Shown: positions 11,701-23,313 of the stretch, in pieces
Position numbering within the stretch: the first letter of the stretch is position 1
Layout: the number at the start of each line of letters is the position of its first letter
Source: Pirellulaceae bacterium
GTDB taxonomy: Bacteria > Planctomycetota > Planctomycetia > Pirellulales > Pirellulaceae
Assembly (NCBI GenBank): GCA_018402565.1
Contig: JAGYIQ010000004.1
Coordinates: 310,001-374,000 of the forward strand
Reading direction: 5' to 3'
DNA length: 64,000 bases
Position numbers and translations under genes: made by a program
The notes under the pieces: model-generated
Told to the model about the DNA's origin: nothing
Seen by the model: only the letters and a program-made list of their open reading frames with translations
Database searches by the model: none

Positions 11701-14150
11701 ATACGCACGCCAGTTTAACGCCGACGGAAAAAGGCGTGAATTTGCGGAAATTGACGCCAGCGGGTGAACCGGTCTATCGGCTGTTGGTGGTCAAAGAACA
11801 GGACCGGGGCTTAAATCCCGATTGGCTGATTTCTGATTTTGATGCCATGTGTCGCGATCACTTGGTCAACGGCAACCAACGTCGTTTCGCTCAAGGGGGC
11901 GTGGACGACATCGAGCGGACGATCTTCTTTGCCAACCCGAGCAACCTGATTGCCAACATCAATGATTACATCTCCGACAACGGAGTTGATATGGCAACTG
12001 ATCCGGAACGCGTGCAATTGGCGACGGGTTTGGTGCAGCACTACCCCAGTACCAACGATCCGTTGGTGGTGCAACCGGGGCAGCACGCGGTGGTTGGGTC
12101 GGCGGGACCGCACGACCAAGTGCCCTTGACGCGGAACATGACGATCTTCGGTCGTATCTTGGGCGCCCCGACGGACAATACTTACGACCCGGCGATCCAT
12201 TCCGAGGATCGACCGGCCATTCGCCTGAACCCAGGAGCACCGATTGAGGTCGGTTATTTTGATACCAATGCACCCGCCAAGATGCGATTGGTACCCAACA
12301 CGATCGGTGTGCCGATGGATCGAGTGTTTGGCTCGACGCCGCCGGCCCAGCATCGCAGCTTGGCATTTTCGGGACCCGTCAATGGCTATCCTCTGCAGGA
12401 TTCGGCGGGCGGGGACGCGGTGCCCGAGGCGGACGGATGGTTTTATGAGGCGTCGTTCAGCGATCCGTTCTATACGAACATTGACGACGAAATCTCCAAG
12501 TATGGCGAGATTTTAGATGTCAACGATCCGAACGTGCGCAGCTATCGACACGTGGTGTTGCAGCGATTGGCGAATCCCCAACAGGCCTTCCACCCAGTAC
12601 TCAATCCGTATCTGACCTTCGATGATCTGGCGGTCAACCTCAATGCATACGGCGGCGTGGGAGTGGACACGCAACTGCGCGATACACCTGGGCCGGTGCC
12701 GGGTGAACCGACGATGGTGACTTCGAGCCAACGTGGACGGATTGACGTTCTAGCAACTGAGTTTGCGCACACTACGCGTCCGATGCCTCATAATTCTTTG
12801 GTTAACAACGTCGAGAACAAGAACGTGTGGTTGCGAACACCCGCAGGAACCTGGCAGGTGACGACGATCCCGGGTTCGAACGATGGCATCTTCCCGGTCG
12901 GTTTGACGCTATTTGACCCGGTCAATGGCTATGGAACGGCGGAGCAGTTCTCGCTGGGCGCTGTCAATCAGGCCTACGCAGCGTCGCTCGATACGGTGCC
13001 GTGGTTGCGGATCGCCAACCGTCCGGTGATCAGCCAATTCGAATTGGCATCGGTACCGGTCCAGTCCAATGGTCTATTGTTGGAGCATGTGATCTGGACG
13101 GATCCGCGACAGCACAATCATTACACGGACGATGCCCTGTTGAACACGGCGGCCAATGCTGGCTTGCGAAACGTGGCGTTGTTCCCTGACCTGACGGATC
13201 GGATCCCGAGTTACCTGTTCAACTTTTTTGGCCAGACGGCATTCATGCGGGCTCCGGCTCGGTTGTTTGAGTTCACTACCGTGCCGTCTCCGTTTGTCGG
13301 CACAGAGACGATGCTAAGTCCGTTGGCGCGGATGGCAGGCGGTTTTGGCTTGGACCTGGTGGGTGTAGGTGGTACAACACCGGGTTTGATGCCGGACGGG
13401 CCGCGGTATGGAGCACCGTACAACTTCCTGTCGAACCGCAGGATCCCGGGCAAGCTGAACTTGAATACGATCAACTACGAACCGACGTGGAATGCCATGA
13501 TGGGCAGTCCGATGTACAGCAGTCCAGCCAGCAATACGAGTTTTGGTAATGTAGGAACCAACAACAGTTTTGTGGGGGCCACGCACGGACGTCAGACGCC
13601 GCTCCGGCACAGCCCGTGGCTGCAGAACGCCGAACGCTTCAATCCGGGCGATCTCCGATCGACTCGGTTGCCGCAATCCTTGCCTGGCCTGCCACCGGAT
13701 CGGTTTTATGACACCTTGTCCACGTTGTGGGGCCCCGTGCCGGGAGGGCCGCCGGTGCCAATGTTCGACCACCAACCGGTTGGGAATGTGTTGTTGTACG
13801 ATACGAATCGCAACGAGTACTTCCGCAACCAGAAGCGTCAGCGGATGGCGAACATGACCACGCAACGCTCGAGTGTATTTGCGGTGTGGATCACGGTGGG
13901 CTACTTCGAAATGGAAGAGGTGGCCGTGCCGGTGCCTGACAATCCGAACGCACCGTTGCAGTCGGTATCGTTCAACAACGGGTTGGTCGAGTGGCGGACG
14001 GCGGTGGGGCGGGAATACGGCCTGGATCGCGGGCAAGTGCGACGGGACCGAGCGTTCTACGTGGTGGACCGATCGATTCCGGTCGGGTTCTTCCCGGGCG
14101 AGAACCTGAACGTGGACAAGGCCGTGCTGACTCGTCGGTACTTGCCGTAG
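8754..14150 (+). CDS. Giant GspK/PilX-like secreted protein of the pilin cluster
   Basis: 1798 residues. The N-terminus reads SRHGVALLFVISLIVVFFLFVTTFVAM: a short basic leader, Gly15, then a long hydrophobic helix. It lacks Glu at mature position +5, as GspK minor pseudopilins and PilX-N proteins do. The start at 8754 has GGGAG eight bases upstream. Two Asp-rich loops (DVDADGDGRND and DLDFDQDGNVPSNGD) look like calcium-binding loops, also a feature of GspK and GspG. GspK is normally ~300-350 residues, so some 1400 residues are extra and unrecognised. No coiled coil or repeat was obvious. Last gene of the cluster, 103 bp after the PilV-like gene. It could be a tip protein or an exported surface protein using the prepilin route. 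Confidence 0.7.
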   Translation: MRRRSPAQHPASRHGVALLFVISLIVVFFLFVTTFVAMSGSYLRTSDRKLRVERTEQLKPANVVDDVFYMLLRDVAAGHILRGHSLLSDQYGVELFSVQDASGEFSGTCDLVAFDEGYANQVLRVQLTASQQPGANAQTINALTRASRDDFLGRWLTFADGPLAGVTMPILEYKFELLPNVANPTDVRCHFFVLAQPQERSWAFTAEGVAQSLRTRFVVNGRPFDGTFTESNEPYDVVSDDIGTMLQNRNLFLARDARGSTAFPENLQVVPSFHRYGQFAGLTIDPSATTWQELRNAANSALRPSPLENPNFTGSNPNSRFFTPGTYASPMRTPNFVFAPNNFFADNGFNSAAPEHWQHLLNGLLGNEPAALSALGLALNSGLDVDADGDGRNDSIWIDIGLAPVAMPNGTRVKPLVAIKIEDLDGRLNLNAHGSLAELFRGANQVSSLGVPYGQGHGPAEVRLSAVLGIPALQRALQTRYGLPAAGGPGVGAPDALGFTNPLHAARWFGFLDNILPNLTGGIYSSPSDYQGQLVFEPSGQSVLPPWFVPPGNVGMSLPFAQSPTPLLTQIVDTPYEFNLFTEGSPYRYFNYATLAPVQQPSDSPDVDQPFNVADLEALLRAPDADFPQVLAAAMNLRSNALVGAESRRQILQALLTTVANNEVARRQLTTHSFEVPALPANLAGVLRRHLLTRDLTGNTTQIDATLSHFQPARAFVTPAASDVVRAVEQQVLAMLGQDIVSGLPLNLHRRFGNGVDDNGSFSIDDYGDPFLGGGVESSGAQTAVTLNVLAGTPIDLDFDQDGNVPSNGDIDQFLARSAFARQLYVLMLMMVEPDYAVPTGQLLPEAIRRRIAVAQWAINVVDFMDPDSTCTPFEFDINPFNGWHVDGNLRTRPNGMGGVELGFELPVVDPFDPGAGPQNERFVVWGVERPDLLLTEAVGFHDHRSHIVGMSARQGHMPIPSAFIELYNPNLVPFTDYQSLGDTHASLTPTEKGVNLRKLTPAGEPVYRLLVVKEQDRGLNPDWLISDFDAMCRDHLVNGNQRRFAQGGVDDIERTIFFANPSNLIANINDYISDNGVDMATDPERVQLATGLVQHYPSTNDPLVVQPGQHAVVGSAGPHDQVPLTRNMTIFGRILGAPTDNTYDPAIHSEDRPAIRLNPGAPIEVGYFDTNAPAKMRLVPNTIGVPMDRVFGSTPPAQHRSLAFSGPVNGYPLQDSAGGDAVPEADGWFYEASFSDPFYTNIDDEISKYGEILDVNDPNVRSYRHVVLQRLANPQQAFHPVLNPYLTFDDLAVNLNAYGGVGVDTQLRDTPGPVPGEPTMVTSSQRGRIDVLATEFAHTTRPMPHNSLVNNVENKNVWLRTPAGTWQVTTIPGSNDGIFPVGLTLFDPVNGYGTAEQFSLGAVNQAYAASLDTVPWLRIANRPVISQFELASVPVQSNGLLLEHVIWTDPRQHNHYTDDALLNTAANAGLRNVALFPDLTDRIPSYLFNFFGQTAFMRAPARLFEFTTVPSPFVGTETMLSPLARMAGGFGLDLVGVGGTTPGLMPDGPRYGAPYNFLSNRRIPGKLNLNTINYEPTWNAMMGSPMYSSPASNTSFGNVGTNNSFVGATHGRQTPLRHSPWLQNAERFNPGDLRSTRLPQSLPGLPPDRFYDTLSTLWGPVPGGPPVPMFDHQPVGNVLLYDTNRNEYFRNQKRQRMANMTTQRSSVFAVWITVGYFEMEEVAVPVPDNPNAPLQSVSFNNGLVEWRTAVGREYGLDRGQVRRDRAFYVVDRSIPVGFFPGENLNVDKAVLTRRYLP

Positions 14151-14189
14151 TGACGGTTGGTCACGGATCGCTAATTGGGCGGCATCCCA

Positions 14190-14235
14190 CCGGTGGCTGA
14201 CGCCACCGGCAGAGGTTGTGTCGGCCCTCCGGGCC
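14190..14235. terminator. Two hairpins after the pilin operon
   Basis: A perfect 8-bp stem (CCGGTGGC / GCCACCGG, loop TGAC) spans 14190-14209, and a 5-bp GGCCC/GGGCC hairpin follows at 14223-14235. No U-tract follows, so these may be a bidirectional end between convergent genes or a dispersed palindromic repeat rather than a classical intrinsic terminator. Downstream, at about 14289-14320, ACCAAGA-type short repeats occur. Confidence 0.4.
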
Positions 14236-14352
14236 TAAGAGCAAGCGGTGGGTTTGATCGGGCCTCTTTTGACAACGGTTTTCTAGCCGGATTTCGGAAC
14301 CAAGAACCAAGAACCAAGAACCAATCCCATCCGTCCCAATCAGCAACCTGCG

Positions 14353-14652
14353 TTACACCCAACCGTTGAAACGCAGCAGCACGACCAGCACCAAAACCGC
14401 CACGCTGCCATGCAACAGGATCGTCAAATACAGCAGAACCAAAAACGACTCTTTTTTTGTTTTGTGGCGAAATAGCCAACTTCCCGCTAATGCCCCGGGC
14501 CAACCGCCCAGAGCCGACAGCGTCAGTAGCGTCGATTCGGGTATCCTTCTCCCCCCCAAAGCCGCTTGGCGCTTGTCCCATCCGAATAGGCCCCAGGTTC
14601 CCAAACTCAGTAACCCAACCCAAGCCACATAAGCCAGCACCACTTCAATCAT
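14353..14652 (-). CDS. DUF1294 family small membrane protein
   Basis: 99 residues with three to four hydrophobic segments. The family pattern is clear: YVAWVGLLSLGTWGLFGWDKRQA near the N-terminus, the RIPESTLLTLSALGGWPGALAG block, then FRHKTKKESFLVLLY. The DK-x-A and RIPE-x-x-L elements are characteristic of DUF1294. Function is unknown. Its ATG overlaps the stop of the Kdo transferase gene (ATGA), so it is the last gene of a secA-waaA-DUF1294 operon. Confidence 0.85.
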   Translation of the reverse strand: MIEVVLAYVAWVGLLSLGTWGLFGWDKRQAALGGRRIPESTLLTLSALGGWPGALAGSWLFRHKTKKESFLVLLYLTILLHGSVAVLVLVVLLRFNGWV

Positions 14653-16094
14653 GGCTCCGCTCCCATTTCTCGGTCGGCCTGCCGCCCGCCCCTCGCCACC
14701 CGATCGCCTTCTTCAACCCGTTTGACTCGATCGACCGCTGCGCCCTCAGCGTTCTGCTCAACCTGCCCAACCCGCTCCACTCGTGTGACCGCTTCGCCCA
14801 CACCCCCCGGAACGCCCCAACCCAATGCTTGGAGCTGCTCCACGGTTCGCTCGGTGGCCCCCCGCTGCGACAAGGCAATCGCCTGAGCTCGCTGCCCCAT
14901 GGCTCGCCCCCAGTCCCGCTGCCGATAAACCCGCCCCACAAACTGGCGCAGCTCCGAGGCATCACGCACCACTTCCGCCGCCTGTTCGGCCAACAACAGT
15001 GAGACGACGTCGCGAAAATTACCAGTATTTGTACCAAAACAAAGCGGCACGCCCCAACCGGCCGGTTCGATCATGCTCTGCCCGCCGCGGGCTCCCATGC
15101 TGCCCCCGACAAAGCCCACCTGAGCCGTGCCCCACCAAGTGGCCAACTCGCCAATCGTGTCGACCACCAAGATCTCCCACCGCAAGCCAGCAGGCGGCTC
15201 ACCTTGACTGCGCTGCCAAACCACTCGTCCCGATCCGCGACACAACTCCGCCACTTCCGCGAATCGCTCGCGATGCCGCGGCACCAATACCAACCGCAAG
15301 GCCGAGCACTCGCGGCGCAGCTCTTGAAACACCTGCAGGGCGATGGCCTCCTCGGGCGCCGAGGTGCTGCCGGCCAACCAGACGCAATCGTCGTCAGTCA
15401 ATCCGGCCCAGCGGCGCAGCGACTCCACTTCACCACCGTCCCGCAAACGACTGCCGGCCGCATCGAACTTGATCGAACCCACCACCTGGCACCGCTCGGA
15501 CGGCACGCCCAAGGCCACAAACCGCTGGCGATACGCCTCGGTCTGCACCAAGACCAACGCCAGACTCCTCCAGACCGGCTGCAGCCAGCGCCGCACCCAA
15601 CCGTATCGCCGAAAGCTCTTCTCGCTCAAGCGGCCATTGACCACCACCACCGGCGTACCGCGACGCTGCAAAGCCGCTAATAAATTCGGCCAGATCTCTA
15701 ACTCGGTCAGAACGACCAACGCCGGCTGCACTTGTCGAATCAAGCGTGCCATTGCCCAAGAAAAATCCAGCGGAAAGCGCACGACGGTCGCCGTGGGAAA
15801 ACGCTCCTGCGCCAGAGCCAAGCCGCTGTCGGTCGTGGCCGAGATCACCCAGCGATGCCCCTCAAACCGTTGTTGCAAGGCTGGCACCAAGGTCACCAAC
15901 AGATTGACCTCGCCCACACTCACCGCGTGCAGCCACACCGTCGGCCGACCATCACCGCCAGGAACCGTCGGCCCAAGCAAACGCTCGGCCCAGCCGCCCC
16001 GAGTCTTGCCGCTCACCAGCCGCTGCCACAGCAGCACCGGTCCCCAGAACAGCAGCAGCAACAAGTACGCGGCGTTGTAGCACCAGGCTCGCAT
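14649..16094 (-). CDS. waaA: 3-deoxy-D-manno-octulosonic acid (Kdo) transferase
   Basis: About 481 residues, GT30 family. It transfers Kdo from CMP-Kdo to lipid A precursor at the inner membrane, so the organism probably makes LPS-type lipid. An N-terminal membrane anchor (AAYLLLLLFWGPVLL) is followed by the GGWAERLLG block bearing the Glu expected as the catalytic base, VWLHAVSVGEVN, and the C-terminal nucleotide-sugar region GGSMGARGGQSMIEPAGWGV. The ATG at 16094 lies two bases after the SecA stop and gives the usual N-terminus; an upstream in-frame start would lie inside secA. The extreme C-terminus (~60 residues, VERVGQ/VDRVKRVEEGDR) is a charged low-complexity extension. Confidence 0.92.
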   Translation of the reverse strand: MRAWCYNAAYLLLLLFWGPVLLWQRLVSGKTRGGWAERLLGPTVPGGDGRPTVWLHAVSVGEVNLLVTLVPALQQRFEGHRWVISATTDSGLALAQERFPTATVVRFPLDFSWAMARLIRQVQPALVVLTELEIWPNLLAALQRRGTPVVVVNGRLSEKSFRRYGWVRRWLQPVWRSLALVLVQTEAYRQRFVALGVPSERCQVVGSIKFDAAGSRLRDGGEVESLRRWAGLTDDDCVWLAGSTSAPEEAIALQVFQELRRECSALRLVLVPRHRERFAEVAELCRGSGRVVWQRSQGEPPAGLRWEILVVDTIGELATWWGTAQVGFVGGSMGARGGQSMIEPAGWGVPLCFGTNTGNFRDVVSLLLAEQAAEVVRDASELRQFVGRVYRQRDWGRAMGQRAQAIALSQRGATERTVEQLQALGWGVPGGVGEAVTRVERVGQVEQNAEGAAVDRVKRVEEGDRVARGGRQADREMGAEP

Positions 16095-16096
16095 GA

Positions 16097-19789
<3,693 letters not shown>

Positions 19790-20164
19790 ATCGATTTTTC
19801 GCTTCTTTCAGCATGGGCGCCGACGCCCGTCACCCGACAAGGGCCAGCACTCCGCTAGCTTTCCCCGAACCCGCCCGCCTCCGCCACCATCACCGACCCG
19901 CGCCACACCCCCGCGCTAACACCACACCCCCGCGCCAACGCCACACCCCCGCGCCAACGCCACGGCCAACCGCCGACGACCTGGGCACGCCCTACACGCC
20001 AGGCACACCCCGCGGCCGCAGTCACTGCCAACGCTGGCGTCAGCAACGCTGCCCTCAGCGCGTACAAGTGCCATTCCGTCAGTTCCACGACGCGCCGATT
20101 GTAGCAGGTCGCAAATTTCATACCAAGTATCGAGGATTCGTTCAAAGCCGAAACCCGCCGATTC
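19790..20164. other. Intergenic with 19-bp tandem repeats
   Basis: About 375 bp between the P-type ATPase stop and the secA start. At about 19900-19967 a GC-rich 19-base unit of the form GCGCCAACGCCACACCCCC is repeated about three and a half times. Open frames through it are repeat-driven and Arg/Ala/Trp-rich, so no gene is called. The secA promoter is presumably here but was not identified. Confidence 0.55.
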
Positions 20165-22171
20165 TCAGAAATCTCGCAGCTCGCCCGGCGGCCAAGCGAC
20201 CCGCAAGGCATTGAGCACCGCAAACACGTCGATCAATTCCTGCACCATCGCCCCCCACACCGGCGTCAAATACCCCCCAAAAGCAAACCCCATCGCCAAC
20301 AGACTCAGGGCAATCCCGCCCACCGCACTCTGCAGGGCAATCCGCCGCATCCGCCGACTGATGTGCAAAAATTCATCGACCTTCTGCAACGAACTGTCCA
20401 AGACCACCGCGTCCGCCGCCTGCGAGGTGACGTCGCTGTGCTGCCCAAAGGCGATCCCCACCGTCGCCGCGGCCAACGCCGGCGCATCGTTGATCCCATC
20501 GCCCACATAAATCGTGCCAGCAGCCGATGTCTCCCGCCGCACAATCTCCAATTTCTCCTCGGGACTCTGCCCCGCATACACCACCGAGATCCCGATCTGC
20601 CCCGCCAGATACTCCACCTCACTGGCCCGATCCCCCGACACCAACATCGTGCGGTCAATCCGATGCCGCGGCGACAAGTGCTGCACAAACGGCGCGCCCT
20701 CCCGCCTCGGCGTGTCGCGAAACTGACACGTCGCCGCGTACCGCCCATCCAACAAAATCACGCACTCCAACCCCGCCACCTCCGGCGGCAATAACTCGGC
20801 ACCCTCCGGCACCGGACCCGCCGCACCCAAACCTCCCGCCTGGCCCAATTCACTCGCCTGGCCCAATTTACTCGCCTGTCCCAGGTCGCCCGACGGCGGG
20901 AACTGGGCCAAGTACTGCTTCCGACTGGTGATCTGGATCTGGTGCTGGCCCACGCGACCCACCAAGCCCTGGCCGGGCTTCTCGTAAGCTTCCGCCACCG
21001 GGAACACGGCACAGTGCCGCTGCTCGGCCGCGCGGACCAAGGCCAGCGACAAGGGATGTTTCGAGTACCGACTGAGACTGGCCACCATCGCCAAGACCCA
21101 ATCTTCGGTCGCCCCGTCCCGCGCCACCAACTGCACCAAGTTGGGCACCCCGTAGGTCAGCGTGCCCGTCTTGTCGAAGATGATCGTCCGGCAGGTGTCG
21201 GCCAACTCCAAACAGCCAGGGTTGCGGACGATGATGGCGTGTTTGGCCGCCAACGAGATCGAGCCGATGATGGCCACCGGGATCGCAATCAGCAGAGGGC
21301 AGGGCGTGGCCACCACCAACACGGCCAGGAACCGCAGTGGGTCGCCGGACACGCCCCAAGCCGCAAACGCCACCAACAGGGCCACGGGCGTGTACCAGGC
21401 CCCCAATTGGTCGCCCAACCGACGCAGCCGCGGCCGATCCTGCTCCGCCGCTTGCATCACCTGCATGATCTGGGCGTACCGCGAGTCCTCCGCCCGACGC
21501 TCGGCCCGAATCACCAAGGCCAACTCGCCGTTGACCGCCCCAGAAATCACCGCCGAACCGGGCGATTTGCTGATCTGAAACGGCTCGCCCGTCAAGTAAC
21601 TCTCGTCCATCACGCCGTGCCCCTCCAACACGACGCCATCCACCGGACACGACTCGTGCGGAAACACGATCAGCTCGTCCCCCGGCTGGATCTCGGCCAA
21701 TGGCACGTCGCTGAAACTGGCTCCCAGCCGCCGATGGGCCACCGACGGCAAGCGACGACTCAAGGCCAATAACACCGACGAGGCGCTGCGGACCGCGTAC
21801 GACTCCAAGGCCGCACCTCCCGAGAGCATCAAGACCACCAGCGACCCGGCCAAGTACTCGCCCAACACCACGGCCACCACGATCGACATCCCCGCCAACA
21901 GATCGCTGCCGAACTCGCGCTGCCACAACTTTCGCAACAAGCCCACCACCAACGGCAAGCCGCCCACCGCCAAACTCAGCCACAGCGGGGCCACTGTCAA
22001 CCAATGTTCCGCGCCCCACATCGCCGCACTACTCACCGCCACCAGAATGTTCACCAGTGTGAACGCGGCGATTCGCGTCTCAAACGTGGCCGCCGCCAGC
22101 CACCGTCGCAACGGCAGACCACTGCCCCGTTTGCTCTCCCGCTCTGCTGTTGGTCCCGCTTGCTTCACCAC
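20165..22171 (-). CDS. Heavy-metal-translocating P-type ATPase
   Basis: 668 residues. It is a P1B-type metal efflux ATPase in the inner membrane. The phosphorylation motif is FDKTGTLT, the TGE actuator motif is LTGEP, the transmembrane metal-binding motif reads [10 protein letters not shown] (CPL rather than CPC), the P1B-specific HP dipeptide is in [10 protein letters not shown], and the hinge is [20 protein letters not shown]. No N-terminal HMA or CxxC domain is present, so substrate (Zn/Cd/Co versus Cu) cannot be assigned firmly; CPL is less common than CPC. An odd feature is an in-frame tandem repeat in the nucleotide-binding domain ([20 protein letters not shown], encoded at about 20831-20883). 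Confidence 0.9.
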   Translation of the reverse strand: MVKQAGPTAERESKRGSGLPLRRWLAAATFETRIAAFTLVNILVAVSSAAMWGAEHWLTVAPLWLSLAVGGLPLVVGLLRKLWQREFGSDLLAGMSIVVAVVLGEYLAGSLVVLMLSGGAALESYAVRSASSVLLALSRRLPSVAHRRLGASFSDVPLAEIQPGDELIVFPHESCPVDGVVLEGHGVMDESYLTGEPFQISKSPGSAVISGAVNGELALVIRAERRAEDSRYAQIMQVMQAAEQDRPRLRRLGDQLGAWYTPVALLVAFAAWGVSGDPLRFLAVLVVATPCPLLIAIPVAIIGSISLAAKHAIIVRNPGCLELADTCRTIIFDKTGTLTYGVPNLVQLVARDGATEDWVLAMVASLSRYSKHPLSLALVRAAEQRHCAVFPVAEAYEKPGQGLVGRVGQHQIQITSRKQYLAQFPPSGDLGQASKLGQASELGQAGGLGAAGPVPEGAELLPPEVAGLECVILLDGRYAATCQFRDTPRREGAPFVQHLSPRHRIDRTMLVSGDRASEVEYLAGQIGISVVYAGQSPEEKLEIVRRETSAAGTIYVGDGINDAPALAAATVGIAFGQHSDVTSQAADAVVLDSSLQKVDEFLHISRRMRRIALQSAVGGIALSLLAMGFAFGGYLTPVWGAMVQELIDVFAVLNALRVAWPPGELRDF

Positions 22172-22250
22172 GCCTCACCTTGTTTCCCCTAAGGGTTCGG
22201 TTACCCTGTTTTGCTTACCCCGTGCGCTTTGGCAGCACCAACAACTCTGC

Positions 22251-22337
22251 GGTGTGTGGTAAAGGGGGCAGGAGTCAATTGTGCGCAGCACCCGCAGGGC
22301 CGTTCCGGCAATTGACGCCTGACCCCTTTACCACACC
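22251..22337. repeat. 87-bp imperfect palindromic element
   Basis: Left arm GGTGTGTGGTAAAGGGGGCA continues to GGAGTCAATTG, and the right arm CAATTGACGCCTGACCCCTT continues to TACCACACC. They pair over roughly 28 bases with few mismatches around a GC-rich loop (about 22282-22308). It lies between divergent genes. It has the look of a mobile palindromic (REP/MITE-like) element rather than a terminator. Confidence 0.6.
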
Positions 22338-22402
22338 GCTCCCAGAATTAAAGGGTGACAAAGCCCTTACCCCAGCCGTGATCGTAGAAAGTCTGTGGTA
22401 CT

Positions 22403-23215
22403 TTGAATACCCGAAAGCCAGCTAGGACGGTCGATATCCGCGGGAAACTGATCCTGTTGGGGACGGGCACCAGTGTCGGCGTCCCATCCCTCGGCTGCGA
22501 CTGTCCGGTCTGCACCAGCGACGACCCCAAGAACTACCGCACCCGCTGCAGCGCGGTCTTCGGGCTCCCCCATGGAAATCTGCTGATCGACACGCCGCCC
22601 GACCTGCGGCAACAACTGATCCGCGAGGGGCTCGGGTTGATCCACGCCGTCTGCTACACCCACGAACACGCCGACCACATCTTCGGCCTCGATGACCTGC
22701 GATTGATGCAGTTCTACCTGGGCGGGCCCGTGCCCCTATACTGCAACGCCCAAGTCCAACAGCGGTTGGAGCAATCCTTCAGTTACGCCTTCGAGAATCG
22801 CGTCCACACCCACGCCGGGGCCGTCCCCAGCCTGCAGTTCCATCGCATCGATGACCAACCCTTCGAGGTCCTGGACACGCCCATCCAGCCCATCCCCGTC
22901 CGCCATGGACCCCGCTTCGATGTCCTGGGATTTCGCATCGGCAACGTGGCCTACTGCACCGACGTCAAGGAAATCCCACCCGCCTCGATGGCCCTCCTCC
23001 AAGGACTCGATACCTTGGTCCTCAGCGCCCTCCGCTACCAACCCCACCCCACACACTTGAACCTCGACGAAGCCCTGGCCGTCGTCGAACAACTCCAGCC
23101 GCGGCAGGCCTACTTCACACATTGCTCCTGCCACTTGGATTACCATGAAGTCAACGCCACCCTGCCACCCCACGTCCGCCTCGCGCACGATGGCCTGCAA
23201 ATTCCCCTGACCTGA
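22403..23215 (+). CDS. PhnP-like metallo-beta-lactamase-fold hydrolase
   Basis: About 270 residues. An early LLGTGTSVGVP followed by CDCPVC and the metal motif THEHADHIFGLDDLR mark the PhnP / phosphoribosyl cyclic phosphodiesterase branch of the MBL superfamily. Later metal ligands are seen in RHGPRF and the C-terminal THCSCHLDYHEVN. The CxCxxC cluster is the structural zinc site known in PhnP. No phn genes lie nearby, so a phosphonate role is not supported and the substrate is open. The start is uncertain: TTG at 22403 is the most upstream plausible start and there is no strong ribosome binding site. It lies just downstream of the palindromic element. Confidence 0.82.
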   Translation: MNTRKPARTVDIRGKLILLGTGTSVGVPSLGCDCPVCTSDDPKNYRTRCSAVFGLPHGNLLIDTPPDLRQQLIREGLGLIHAVCYTHEHADHIFGLDDLRLMQFYLGGPVPLYCNAQVQQRLEQSFSYAFENRVHTHAGAVPSLQFHRIDDQPFEVLDTPIQPIPVRHGPRFDVLGFRIGNVAYCTDVKEIPPASMALLQGLDTLVLSALRYQPHPTHLNLDEALAVVEQLQPRQAYFTHCSCHLDYHEVNATLPPHVRLAHDGLQIPLT

Positions 23216-23313
23216 TGCCTCGACATCACAGCTGACGAATCACGAGCCCCACTTGCTCGACCGACCACAGCGGCCGAACCGCTCCCGCCTCCCCCCAACC
23301 GAGACCCTCGCCG

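Noticed and set aside
19855..20223. 122-codon reverse frame overlapping the ATPase 3' end
   Set aside because: It is produced by the GC-rich 19-bp repeat and overlaps the real gene; composition is Trp/Arg/Gly-rich without domain.
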